From Cytospora piceicola (lineage: Eukaryota > Ascomycota > Sordariomycetes > Diaporthales > Cytosporaceae): a stretch of DNA of 64,000 nucleotides. Shown here in pieces: positions 38,528 to 47,759 of this stretch (position 1 is its first letter; every line of letters starts with the position of its first letter). The stretch is taken from contig JALQBC010000053.1 of assembly GCA_023375675.1 (NCBI GenBank), positions 1 to 64,000 of the forward strand. Direction: 5' to 3'. The translations under genes were made by a program, and so were the position numbers. The notes beneath the pieces are model-generated. The model made no database searches. It was not told the DNA's origin and was given only the letters and a program-made list of their open reading frames with translations.

Positions 38528-40451
38528 GATCCAACGCAGCAGCCCAACGATACAGGGGACATCTATGTAGGGGGGAAAAAACAATGCCTACTTCTCTACA
38601 TACATACAGTACTCAGTAGTACGTAAAGAGAAAAAGGAGAAGCAACGTCTTCATTGTCGTCGCGTCGACAAAGTCCGCCCGTCCATCATCGATATCTACC
38701 ACAGTAAATATCGGATGGCTGGAAAGTCCCACACGTCCGCTCTTTTTAATTGGCCCAGCCACTCTTTCACTCCACTATTCTCCTGCAGTAAACAGAATAC
38801 GAATATTCATCGACGCCGCAGGCCGAAATGTGCACGTCACCATGCATTTCATGTTATACCGACTTTCACCTGCACGAAATGTTCGAGTTCCAGGGGGTGT
38901 TTTCCCTTCACAATGCGATAATATGTTGATTACCTAGGGTAAGTACTGATGGGAAAGGAGAGACCTCATATATGGAGCAGATACATACATATATCCATAT
39001 ACACATCCATACACACACACACACTGTGCCTGAGATTCATGATATCCAGTGTATAGAGTTTAGACCCCTTCATCCAGACCAAGATGTGTTGATCGTTAAT
39101 AGATTGGCGCCGGCACGTCCCGTCTCCGCTGCAGCCTCTTTCCAACATCCAATATTCACGACAATTATCGACATGTGCACCAGAGAATACCTCAACTCGA
39201 CATACATGCCAACGGTTAGAACCTCGAGGCGCTAGTGACCTCGAACAGTCATGCCGAGTATTCAATGCTCCTTTGCTTATGGATATGCAGGCGGGCTATG
39301 GGATCCTACTATGCAATCCTACCTGAAGTCAACCTTGCTTAGGTCTCCTACGGATTCCTACGGATTCCCCCACAGATCCAAGGCCGAGCCGGCAGATCCT
39401 TTTTATATGAAACCTGCAAGTGAACCAAATGGCACCTAGGTTGGTTCTCTTTCTCATCTCGCAATTGCTCTGCAAAATCACCCATCCAGTTCGAGGTTCC
39501 TCACCATCTGACACCGGCTTCCATGAGGTGACGATATATTCGTCGGAATTACTAATTTGTCGACCTCTCGTGATACTCGATCCATCCTAATACACCAGCA
39601 CAAATGTGTCTTTGGGTCCTTGAACACCCTGACTCTTGTCCCGGGGATCGTAGAGAGGCAGCCACCTCATGAGAAAAGGGATTGAAGTTAGGGGAGGCGA
39701 TAGTGAGCCTCGGTATAAAAGCTGTATCTATAAGCTGCCTGAACACGTCTCAAACTTTGTTCTCTGAAGTCCAGAGCCTGCCCTCCATTCCAGCGCAATA
39801 TAAGTGACGCATCGATCACCTGAATATATTTACCATTACCCAGCAACGTGAGTACAACGGGGGCTGCACTGTCATCATCAAGTTATATCCCGTTGTGTTA
39901 CTAGCCAAGGGATATACTGTGTGTAGGAACAAGAGCCACCATTATTCCTCCAAGCCTGGGAGGATTAAGGATCGCCCCTTTGCAGATGTTCCTCCTCCTA
40001 ATGATTGTTTTCAGATTTTGGGCTATGCTCTTGTGTAACCATCCAACAAATACCATGTTCTCGGAACCCCCAGGGAACAGACACTGTTCATGAGACCGAT
40101 GAGTTGGTCTCTGCTCTCTGAAACTGACTATATGAGATAACCACCAAAAAGATGAATAGCATAGTATACAATCATACTACCACATACGCGGCTGCTACTG
40201 CGAAGAATATCAACTAGATTCTTCAAGCATTTATATGCAGTACCTGTCTTGACTCCGCTAGCATGCCTTACTGTATAATCACATGCCAACGCGCACATGT
40301 GGCTGCACGGCTGTATACTATGGCGCGATCCACGACTTGGGGTCCGGAATATGACTGCTCAACTTTTACCCATCTGCTCTACACTACATCGATACCTCCA
40401 CCGTATAGGATCGGCCTCCAGAACTCATCACAGACCACACAAGGCCTGGGC

Positions 40452-41590
40452 CTAGGCCCAAAGCGACGTCAATTTCTCACCCAGCCCGTGCTCCTCGATG
40501 TTACGGTTGAACAGGTCCGTCTGTACCTTCACGTGCATCTCCATGAGCTTCCTCCTCTGGTCCTTCCTGACGTACCCAAGGTCCATGACCGGGAAGTCCG
40601 GGCGGATCGTCCACGTGTGCTCAAAGTTGACGTAGCAGCTGTCCTGCAGCTTGAACCGGGCGCTCTTGAACTTGATCTCGACCGCCTCGTTGGCGCCCTT
40701 GCCGCCGCCGCTGGGCGGGGGCTCCCCGCTGCAGTACACCGCGGCGTGGGCGCGGTAGAAGCTCGCGCGCTCCTCCCCGCTGTGGTCCGGGTGCCGGCAG
40801 AGCGCCAGGCACTCGGCGTAGCCGTTGTTGGTCGTCGACAGCACCACCAGGGTCCGCCGGTCCAGCTCGTCGTTGCTGCCCGAGAACGGGTTGACCACCC
40901 GCCCCGGGTGGAAGAAGTCCCCGCCCCACCGCGGCCTGTGCTCGGCCCGGCCGGAGCCCCATTCGACGAGGTCGATCCCGTCGCCGCTCGTGTTGGCGAT
41001 CCGCCGCGCGTCCGCCGTGTTGCTGGCGGCCATCTCTACCACCTCGACGATGTCCACCTCGTACTCTAGTAGGGTCTGGTCGGCAGTGCTTGGGCCCTGA
41101 GCATCGACAACCCTGTCGCCACATGCAGGTGGTACCTGGCCGTGTCCCTCAGCCGAGCTGCCAATCAGCTCGAGCCGCTCAGGGTTGGGTAGCGAGGATA
41201 GCGCCGACGAATAATGAATTTCCTCGTTTGGCGCTTGTGTATGGGTGGGAAGGGTGTCGTGTGGTCTTTGATATGCGGGCAACGTGTCACCTAGTATATA
41301 GCTGGAGCATTAGCCACTCTCCATCAACCACAATTGTTTCGCCATCCTCACAAACACCTTCTTGGTTGTCTGGACGAACCGCGGTGCTGCTGAGCCCCCT
41401 GGTGGCCAAAGTGGCCAAAAGATTGGTCGTGGGTGTGGTTTCCGCTCCAGTTGTAAAGGCTTCGCAGATCGGATGTGCTGAGGCGCAAATTCCTAGCATG
41501 GAAATTATTCGCATGGATCGAGAGGCTTGGTGTCCACTTGATGCCGTCTTTCCTCTGTTCACTTTCCGGGGAGTCTTTAGATACGGGCAT
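40452..41590 (-). CDS. DUF6590-like protein, function unknown
   Basis: The C-terminal part (about residues 209-335) resembles the fungal DUF6590 domain. It has the FFHPGRV opening, a hydrophobic RRTLVVLS strand, a Cys-containing ECLALC strand, FYRAHAAVY where the family has HAIIY, and SCYVNFEHTWTIRPDFPVMDLGYV near the end (family S-R-I-N-F-G-K-V-Y-T-V-E-H-N). The frame of this region has no ATG before residue 170, so I propose a first exon 41590-41352 (ATG at 41590, MPVSKDSPES) spliced by a 50-nt intron (41351-41302, GTGAGG...CAG, CTAAT branch-like site) to 41301-40452, giving 362 residues. A slightly different donor 9 nt upstream keeps the same frame. The start lies 506 bp from the divergent HeLo gene. 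The exon 1 model is the uncertain part. Confidence 0.55.
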
Positions 41591-42096
41591 ATTATGTATG
41601 TGTAACTTTTTAACAGGCTCATTGTTACGGAACAGATTTGACGTGCATATGTGTGTTGATGAATGATGGTGTATGTGAAGAGAAATTTTATTGGAATTGC
41701 GGCTGTGCAAGACATCTGTGTGTGTGTGTTGTGTCCACGAAGTCGTCCCCCTCTGCATAGGTTCAGACCAAGAATTAATCACCGCGTCTTGGTGTAAAAA
41801 TATAAACCGATTGGGCCATGCCTACACATGCATGCAGTTGGTCCTTACTACATCTTAGTGTGATGCTGTGGCACCAGTGATGCAAGGACTCATTAGCACT
41901 GCTATGTGGCCCATGATAGGACGTATCCCTCCCCTGGCCTACTACGTCAGATGCCATGCTTAAACAGATCCTTTATTATAAGGAAACTCGCGGCTCCTGT
42001 TGAAGATGGAAGACGGCGATGTTTTGGTCCAACTTTGGATCAAAATCAGAGTTCCTGTCCCCTAGCCGAGCCACTGCAAACGGTGCGAGAGTAGAC
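41591..42096. promoter_or_regulatory. Shared divergent promoter region of the DUF6590-like and HeLo genes
   Basis: 506 bp separate the two proposed starts, and both promoters must lie in or near it. It is AT-richer than the genes. I cannot name specific sites. Confidence 0.4.
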
Positions 42097-43209
42097 ATGG
42101 CCGAAGCCACCGGACTAGCACTTGGCGGCATAGCACTCGCCAGCCTCATCACAACGTGCGTCGAGTTTCTCCAATACTTTGAAGACGGGAGGGACTGTAT
42201 GAGGGATTTTACCATGGCCGTGACTAAGATGAAGCTTATGAAGGCCCGTCTTGGCCAGCTTGGCCAGCTTGGCGAACTTGGCCAGCTGGGTGACACCGAA
42301 GACATGTCGATCCAGCCTTGCCAGCCTGACCGTGTCGCGGATGAGTGGCACCACGTAGCCAGTGCTCTGCCTGAGGGCCTCTCGGCCATCCACGACATCA
42401 TCCAGAGAACCACTGAGCTTTGCAGAAGGTACAATCATGGCGGTGGAGCCGACGATGGCGATTTCTCATTTGCAGCCCAACCCTTAGCCCAGCAGAGGAC
42501 TGAGTCATCGGGGGAGACCCCTCCAGCTGGCCGACGGGCTATATTAAGGAGCATCAAGAGGAAGACGTCTTGGGCACTGCACGATAAAAAGAAGCTCGAT
42601 GTCCTCATAGCTGATTTCGAGTTCCTACTTCGCAACCTTGAGAAGATCATCGAGAGCTCTGCCGCGAAGACAAAGCCAAAGCCGTGCCAGGAGACCCCAT
42701 TCGTCATGGACGAGAGAGACAGCACCCCGAAGAAGATGGACGAGAAGAGCAACACGGCGAAGAAGAGGGACGAGAAGCCCAGCACCTCGAGCAGGCCGGA
42801 CGCCCACGCCGGCGAGAAGGCGGCTTCGCCCCCTGGTCTTGGCCGCACGAGGGCCCCAGCAGCCGCCGCGGCCCCCGCGCCCGTTTTAGAAACCGTCTTC
42901 GTCCAGAACGCCGCCAGGAACCAGGCCGTCTTCGCCATGGGGGGCCAGCGGGACGGGGACCCGACCAACATGAGGTTCCAGGAGAACGTGATCCACGACC
43001 AGAGCCTCGCGTTCGCCGGCAACTACGCCCTGCCCCTCATGCAGGAGGTCGTCAGGGCGTGGGAGAGCGTAGCCAAGGGTGCCGTGGCGCTCAAGCAGCA
43101 GAGCCAGGCCAAGGCGACACCGGTGAGACGACTTCGTTCCGAGACCAATGATGGCGAACCTTTCGTGAAACTGACAGGGGAGACAGGTGCCGGTGGGTGC
43201 AGAGCCTGA
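42097..43209 (+). CDS. HeLo-domain protein (prion-inhibition/propagation type)
   Basis: Single exon, 370 residues, start at the ATG at 42097 (MAEATGLALGG), where HeLo proteins normally begin; an in-frame upstream extension is unlikely. Residues 1 to about 190 match the helical HeLo domain: hydrophobic first helix, TTCVEFLQYFEDGRDCMRDF, then the closing KRKTSWALHDKKKLD and FLLRNLEKIIE helices (about 154-187). A short LGQ/LGE repeat expands the loop near residues 52-65. A disordered linker (about 191-262) contains three 10-residue tandem units (DNA 42709-42798). Two related 16-residue segments follow at 268-283 and 294-309. The HeLo domain is known as a membrane-targeting cell-death domain controlled by an amyloid-forming C-terminus in the HET-S class; whether this protein acts so is inference. 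Confidence 0.88.
   Translation: MAEATGLALGGIALASLITTCVEFLQYFEDGRDCMRDFTMAVTKMKLMKARLGQLGQLGELGQLGDTEDMSIQPCQPDRVADEWHHVASALPEGLSAIHDIIQRTTELCRRYNHGGGADDGDFSFAAQPLAQQRTESSGETPPAGRRAILRSIKRKTSWALHDKKKLDVLIADFEFLLRNLEKIIESSAAKTKPKPCQETPFVMDERDSTPKKMDEKSNTAKKRDEKPSTSSRPDAHAGEKAASPPGLGRTRAPAAAAAPAPVLETVFVQNAARNQAVFAMGGQRDGDPTNMRFQENVIHDQSLAFAGNYALPLMQEVVRAWESVAKGAVALKQQSQAKATPVRRLRSETNDGEPFVKLTGETGAGGCRA
42709..42798 (+). repeat. Three 30-bp tandem units inside the HeLo gene
   Basis: Units at 42709, 42739 and 42769 each begin GACGAG and encode D-E-(R/K)-x-x-(T/S)-x-x-x-x decapeptides in the linker after the HeLo domain. The third unit has diverged at its 3' end. Confidence 0.85.
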
Positions 43210-44446
43210 GACCGAGTGAGGGGGTGACGATGCCGGGAAGCCCGAAGGGCCTTGACGAATGGACTGTGTCGGATTGGCAAAAACCAGGACGCGAGAGGGA
43301 AGCTTCAGTCAGGCTCGGAGGTGTTGACGACGGCTGGGTCGAACGGGCGGCAATCCCGTGAAAATTTCAAGGGTGTAGAGACAGAGAAAGAGAGAGAGAG
43401 ACAGAGAGGAAACGTGTCAGCCAAGAAACGGCTGAAGGCGGAGGGGAAACAAGGTCACGGAACGGTCACATGGGATGACGGGAGAAGCGATCTCGGTTAT
43501 GCAATTGGGTAGACACTTACCAGGCCAGAATGTGCACTTTCTCCGGACGACTGGCTGTAACTTGCCCAGGTGATGTCCGTTCCTGCTCATGGTCGTTGTG
43601 ACGCTCGAGTTCTTCCCCCACGTTTCCGTCCGAAGAGGTTAAACGATCTATCCGCCATGGTGGGATAGATGAGATATATCGAGTAGATCCGGACATGCCA
43701 GATCTGGTAATAGTCCCCGTGCCTTACCTTGCTTGACATGAGAGTGTGCGGCAGTCAGACCAACAGGACCCTTGCGTTACGTACTTCGGAGGCTTGGAAC
43801 TTTCTGGGAAGGTCTGCTCGATAAAGCGCGCACGTCACCCAATATCTCGCATATTTGCACGTGGGCGGGCAGTGGCTGGCCGGGGCAGTCCGTCCATACA
43901 CCAACGACCTCTCATGCGGCCTATCTCCAGCACCCAACTTCTGGCATCCACCTGGGCTGCATCCACTCGTATCTTCGTCTTGCTGCATGGCGGCTTCGAG
44001 GGATTGTAGACTAGAACCTCGCGGCACGGCAGACTCAGCTCGCGATACCTTGCTTGGCATAGGCCGCCAGGCCGGACATCGGTTCGTAAGAAGGCCTGCC
44101 GGCGTTAGAGCGGCATGACGGAGGGTGGTGTTGCCGGATATCGGCACCGACGAGCGAGCAAGTTGACCCTGACGAGGGACTGGCCTCAAGTTGCTATGCG
44201 AATCATCGTCCCAGCCAGCTGTCCTTGACAGGCATCCCTTCTTCACGATCAAGTTCCCCCTTTCTCTGTACGCCGAGTATCAGCAAACTCCTGGTCAACA
44301 CCTTCAAGCACCTTCAAGCCAATGTCCAGACGATAGGTCAACCGGCCAAGGGATCCAAAACATGCAGTGAATTCAACCTATTAACTCCATCTATAAACTC
44401 GTAATATGCAGTCGTCCATCCCATGCCTATAGTATAACCACACCCC
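43210..44446. other. Intergenic spacer, nothing recognised
   Basis: Lies between the 3' ends of the convergent HeLo and arginase genes. A minus-strand open frame of 165 codons (43755-44252) has no clear family and is treated as chance. Confidence 0.5.
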
Positions 44447-45690
44447 CTACAGCAAGCTCTCACCCAGCGCACACCTGACGAGGCTGCACCCAGCCCGGAC
44501 CGTCTCGCTGGCGCCGATGTCATCCACGCCCTTGGCAAGCTGGGGGTTGACCTCGACCAGGTCCATGGCCACCAGGCTGCCCGTCTCGTGGACGCACTCG
44601 GCAATGTAGTCGCCCTCCCTCAGGGTCAGGCCGCCCCGGACGGGGGTGCCCGTGGACGGCGCCCACATGGGGTCGAGGGCGTCGACGTCGAAGGAGAGGT
44701 GGATGGGGGTGTCGCTCCCGATGTGGGCGAGGGCCATCTCCATGACGCGGCCGATGCCGTGGCGGTCGATGTCGAACATGCTGAAGGCCTTGATGCCGTG
44801 CTCGCGCAGGATCCTCTTCTCGCCCGGGTCCACGTCCCGCAGGCCGATGTACACCAGCTTGCGCGTGCTCAGCCGGCCCTCCTCGCCCAGCCACCCGAAG
44901 TACTCCTCCTTGTCCTCGCTGGCCAGCCCCGTCAGGAAGGCGACGGGCATCCCGTGCACGTTGCCGGACCCGGACGTCTCGGGGGTGTTGATGTCGGCGT
45001 GGGCGTCGACCCAGATGACGGCCACCTCGCGGCCCAGCCTCTCGCGCACGGCGCGCGCCGTCCCGCCCACGGTGCCGATGGCGATGCTGTGGTCGCCGCC
45101 CAGGGTGAGCACCAGGCGGCCCTGGCTGGCGTGGCCGTAGACCTGGTCGGCGATGCGGCGCGTCACGGCCGACACGGCCTTGGGGTTCTTCATGCCGCGG
45201 TAGGGCGGGTCCTGGCCCGGCGGCGGCACCAGGTCCGTGTAGAGGTGGACCTCGTCGTCGCCGTGGAGGCGGTAGCCGAGCTCGTCGCGGAGCTGGGTGA
45301 GGAGCCCGGCCTCGATCAGGGCCGAGGGGGCGGCGTCGACGCCTGGCTTGCACTGTGTGGTCGGGAGTTGTCAGCATGGGCAGTTCGTGGGGATTGTCCT
45401 GCTTGGGCTCTCAAGTCGAAGAAGGGAAGGGGGAAACAAATAGAAGAGAGAGGCCGTACCTGTCCACCAGAGAAACCAACAGCGACGACACCCAGGTCCT
45501 CGGGGTTGCTCAGGAACTTGCTCTTGACCATGCTTGTGTTGGTGTCCTTGTACTGGTTGTAGTGTCCGTAAGGTCCAGCCTGCGTCAGGCTGGTCTTGCG
45601 CTTCTTGTTCTCGTTGTCAGAGACGCCGTTGCCGTTGCCGTTACCGTTGCCGTTTCCGACGCTGCGGTCTTGGAGGGTTGGGAGGACCAT
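44447..45690 (-). CDS. CAR1: Arginase
   Basis: Hydrolyses L-arginine to ornithine and urea in arginine catabolism, in the cytosol. Two exons on minus: 45690-45460 and 45352-44447, phase-0 intron of 107 nt (GTACGG...CAG), 378 residues. The splice restores GFSGGQ|CKPGVDAAP, matching the family's GGQ..KGVD..P start. Binuclear manganese ligands are visible: His165 in GGDHS, Asp193/His195/Asp197 in DAHAD, and Asp299/Asp301 in SFDVDALDP. The substrate loop NTPETSGSGNVHG follows DAHAD. The N-terminus is longer than usual, with an (NG)n stretch encoded by a GCCGTT repeat at about 45632-45660 and a basic KKRK. An in-frame Arg/His-rich upstream frame begins only with GTG, so the ATG at 45690 (context CCAACATGG) is preferred. 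Confidence 0.95.
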
Positions 45691-46581
45691 GTTGGTGGTG
45701 TTTGTGTGGTGTTTGTAGTGGTGATGATGATGACGTCGTCGTCGCCGTCGCACTCGAGTCGTTGTTGTCGGGTTTTACGAGCTAGCAGTGTGTAGGACGA
45801 GAGCCGTAACAGCACTACCTAGTGGCGTAAGACTGGAAAAGGACCGACTGACTTGGTTGTTCCTTGAACGTTGCGGTCAAGAGGGAACAATCAAGGGATG
45901 GATTGAATTGGGATGGTGGTTTGTGTCCGTATTTGTTCTCAGAAAGATGACGTTGCAGGCGGATTTGATGGCGGCAGGCAGAGAGAAACAGAGAGGGACA
46001 GAGAGAGAGGCAGAGAGAGGAGATAGATATATATGTAGAGACAGGAGATAGAAGACGACCTTCTGCTATCACGACCGACTTTTGAAGTTCGGGTCTCGAG
46101 AAAAAAAAAACAAGGGAGGTCTGATTGTTTGTTGGAGTGGTGGATTGAGTGGTTGATTGAGTGGTGGACTGATTGAATTGATTAAATAGGATTGATGGTT
46201 GTTGTTCAGGTCAACGACAACCAACCTCGAACGGCGGGCATCACCCTCCTCTTAAATAGCTCAAATAGCTCATCCATCCTCTCGGCATTGCTGATGCCCC
46301 CCTAAGGTCCATCCAGGTCGGTCACCTGGTCACACAATCTGTGCGTGCGTGCGCCAGTGTGTGTGAGAGTGTGAGTGTGGGTGTGTGTATGTGTGGCCTT
46401 TTTCCCTTCCTCCTCTACCGGACACTCCATTCGTGGCGGCTGGGTGAGCGATAAGGGCGTGAGGAGGGAATTAATAAAACAAAAAAGACACCACCGGCCC
46501 CATTTAGCAAAGAATTGAGTAAGAACTGGCGGTCCGGACCAGGAGGGACTACCAAGGTTGACGATGATTTTTCATGGTGTT

Positions 46582-46624
46582 TTCCCCTAAGTGCAGGTGA
46601 TGGCTATTCCTGCACTTAGGGGAA
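46582..46624. repeat. Perfect 16-bp inverted repeat (hairpin) upstream of arginase
   Basis: Positions 46582-46597 (TTCCCCTAAGTGCAGG) are the exact reverse complement of 46609-46624, with an 11-nt loop. Each arm carries a CCCCT/AGGGG word, the core of fungal stress-response elements. It lies about 0.9 kb before the arginase start and 1.1 kb past the GT90 stop. It could be a regulatory palindrome, a transcript terminator-like hairpin or a mobile-element scar. Confidence 0.9.
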
Positions 46625-46844
46625 CACGGCGGGTCCGGAACCCGACCAGTGCAGCATGCGTGGACCCTGCAAGTGTCCTGTCTCCGTTTTATATGTAATA
46701 GGCTGTGCTGTAGTGTTACTTGGCTGCGCAATCCTGCCAATTGATCCATACGAGCAGGTGGCAGCTGGTGTGGGGCCCAAATCCCTATCAGTGTACCTAT
46801 CACAGCTGTCACAGTCCCTCCACCCGCTCACCCGCCCTGGCCGA

Positions 46845-46885
46845 TTGATGATGGTGATGATGATGATGATGGATGATGATTGATG
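46845..46885. repeat. (GAT)n microsatellite
   Basis: About twelve GAT/GGT trinucleotides. Confidence 0.85.
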
Positions 46886-47180
46886 ACCGGCAGACTGGGT
46901 GAGCCGAGGGTTGAAGGAGATAGACAGTACTACCTAGGTAGTATCGGTACCGTATTCAATGAGGTCAATTGAATGCGTAAAATAGCATCAGCCGTGGCAA
47001 CCCGCCGCCGGCATACTACTTTGTATCGACCTAGGTACCTAGTCCTCAGTATATGCTAAGCAGGTACTGTGTAGATATCAATCTGTGCTAAGAGTGTGGG
47101 GGAGAAACAATCCTCTGCCAGCGTATGACGTCCATGAAATTGATGCTCATTGACCAAGGGATACACCATCAGAGGATAAA

Positions 47181-47216
47181 TACAACACAACACCACACAA
47201 CACAACACAACACACA
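47181..47216. repeat. (ACAAC)n microsatellite
   Basis: ACAAC pentanucleotides with one ACCAC variant. Confidence 0.85.
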
Positions 47217-47759
47217 ATGCTCTCCCTCGATGATGCTGTACACATCTACTACACCCGAAAACCCACCAATCTCATCACAGGAGAACAGCCCAATAGCAAT
47301 AATACTCATAATATATTTCCAAAATGCTATTATATCAATATTGACAACGCTGCTTTCTTGCTTGCTGGCTTGCTGGCTTGCTGGTGTGGTGTGCCGGCTC
47401 TGATATCCCATCTCCTCCCTCCCGGCCTACCGCTTTTCCCAGCTGAAGAGAGTGAGCCTCCTATCCAACGCCTTGAGAACAAACTCCCTCAATCGATCCC
47501 GCCGGATGAAAAGGATACACCATGCAAAATGCTTGCTTTCATCGATCCCGTCAAGGAATGAGGCCTTGGCACCCATCACCTGTCCCTTATCCCTCGCTGA
47601 GGTATTACACCCATACGACTTCGTTCTTCCCAGTCTCTCCCTCCCATCTGCCCAGACAATTTCACCCATTGCTGTCCACCTTAAGCCCTCCATCCAATTT
47701 CAAATCTCCTTTTGCTTCCTTTTTTTCACTTCTCCTCTTGGTAATTATCCCCTCCATCA

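Larger units (their letters stand above)
37942..40451. other. Intergenic spacer with tetranucleotide repeats
   Basis: The 5' side of the coiled-coil gene holds a CT run at 37980-38000, (GAGT)n at 38240-38284, (CAGT)n at 38399-38424 and (AGGTC)n at about 38502-38527. A TTACCTAGGGTAA motif lies at 38930-38942. No gene was recognised to the right of this as far as the DUF6590-like gene. Confidence 0.5.
45691..47759. other. Spacer upstream of arginase with microsatellites and a strong hairpin
   Basis: Contains purine-rich GAGA tracts (45977-46020), GTGT/GTGC tracts (46338-46395), the 16-bp inverted repeat at 46582-46624 (listed separately), (GAT)n at 46845-46885, (ACAAC)n at 47181-47216 and CTTGCTGG repeats at 47357-47385. 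No gene was recognised. Confidence 0.5.

Noticed and set aside
43755..44252. 165-codon minus frame with a GNTTLRHAA stretch like an ankyrin repeat
   Set aside because: Only one vague match, no second repeat, and no intron model extends it.
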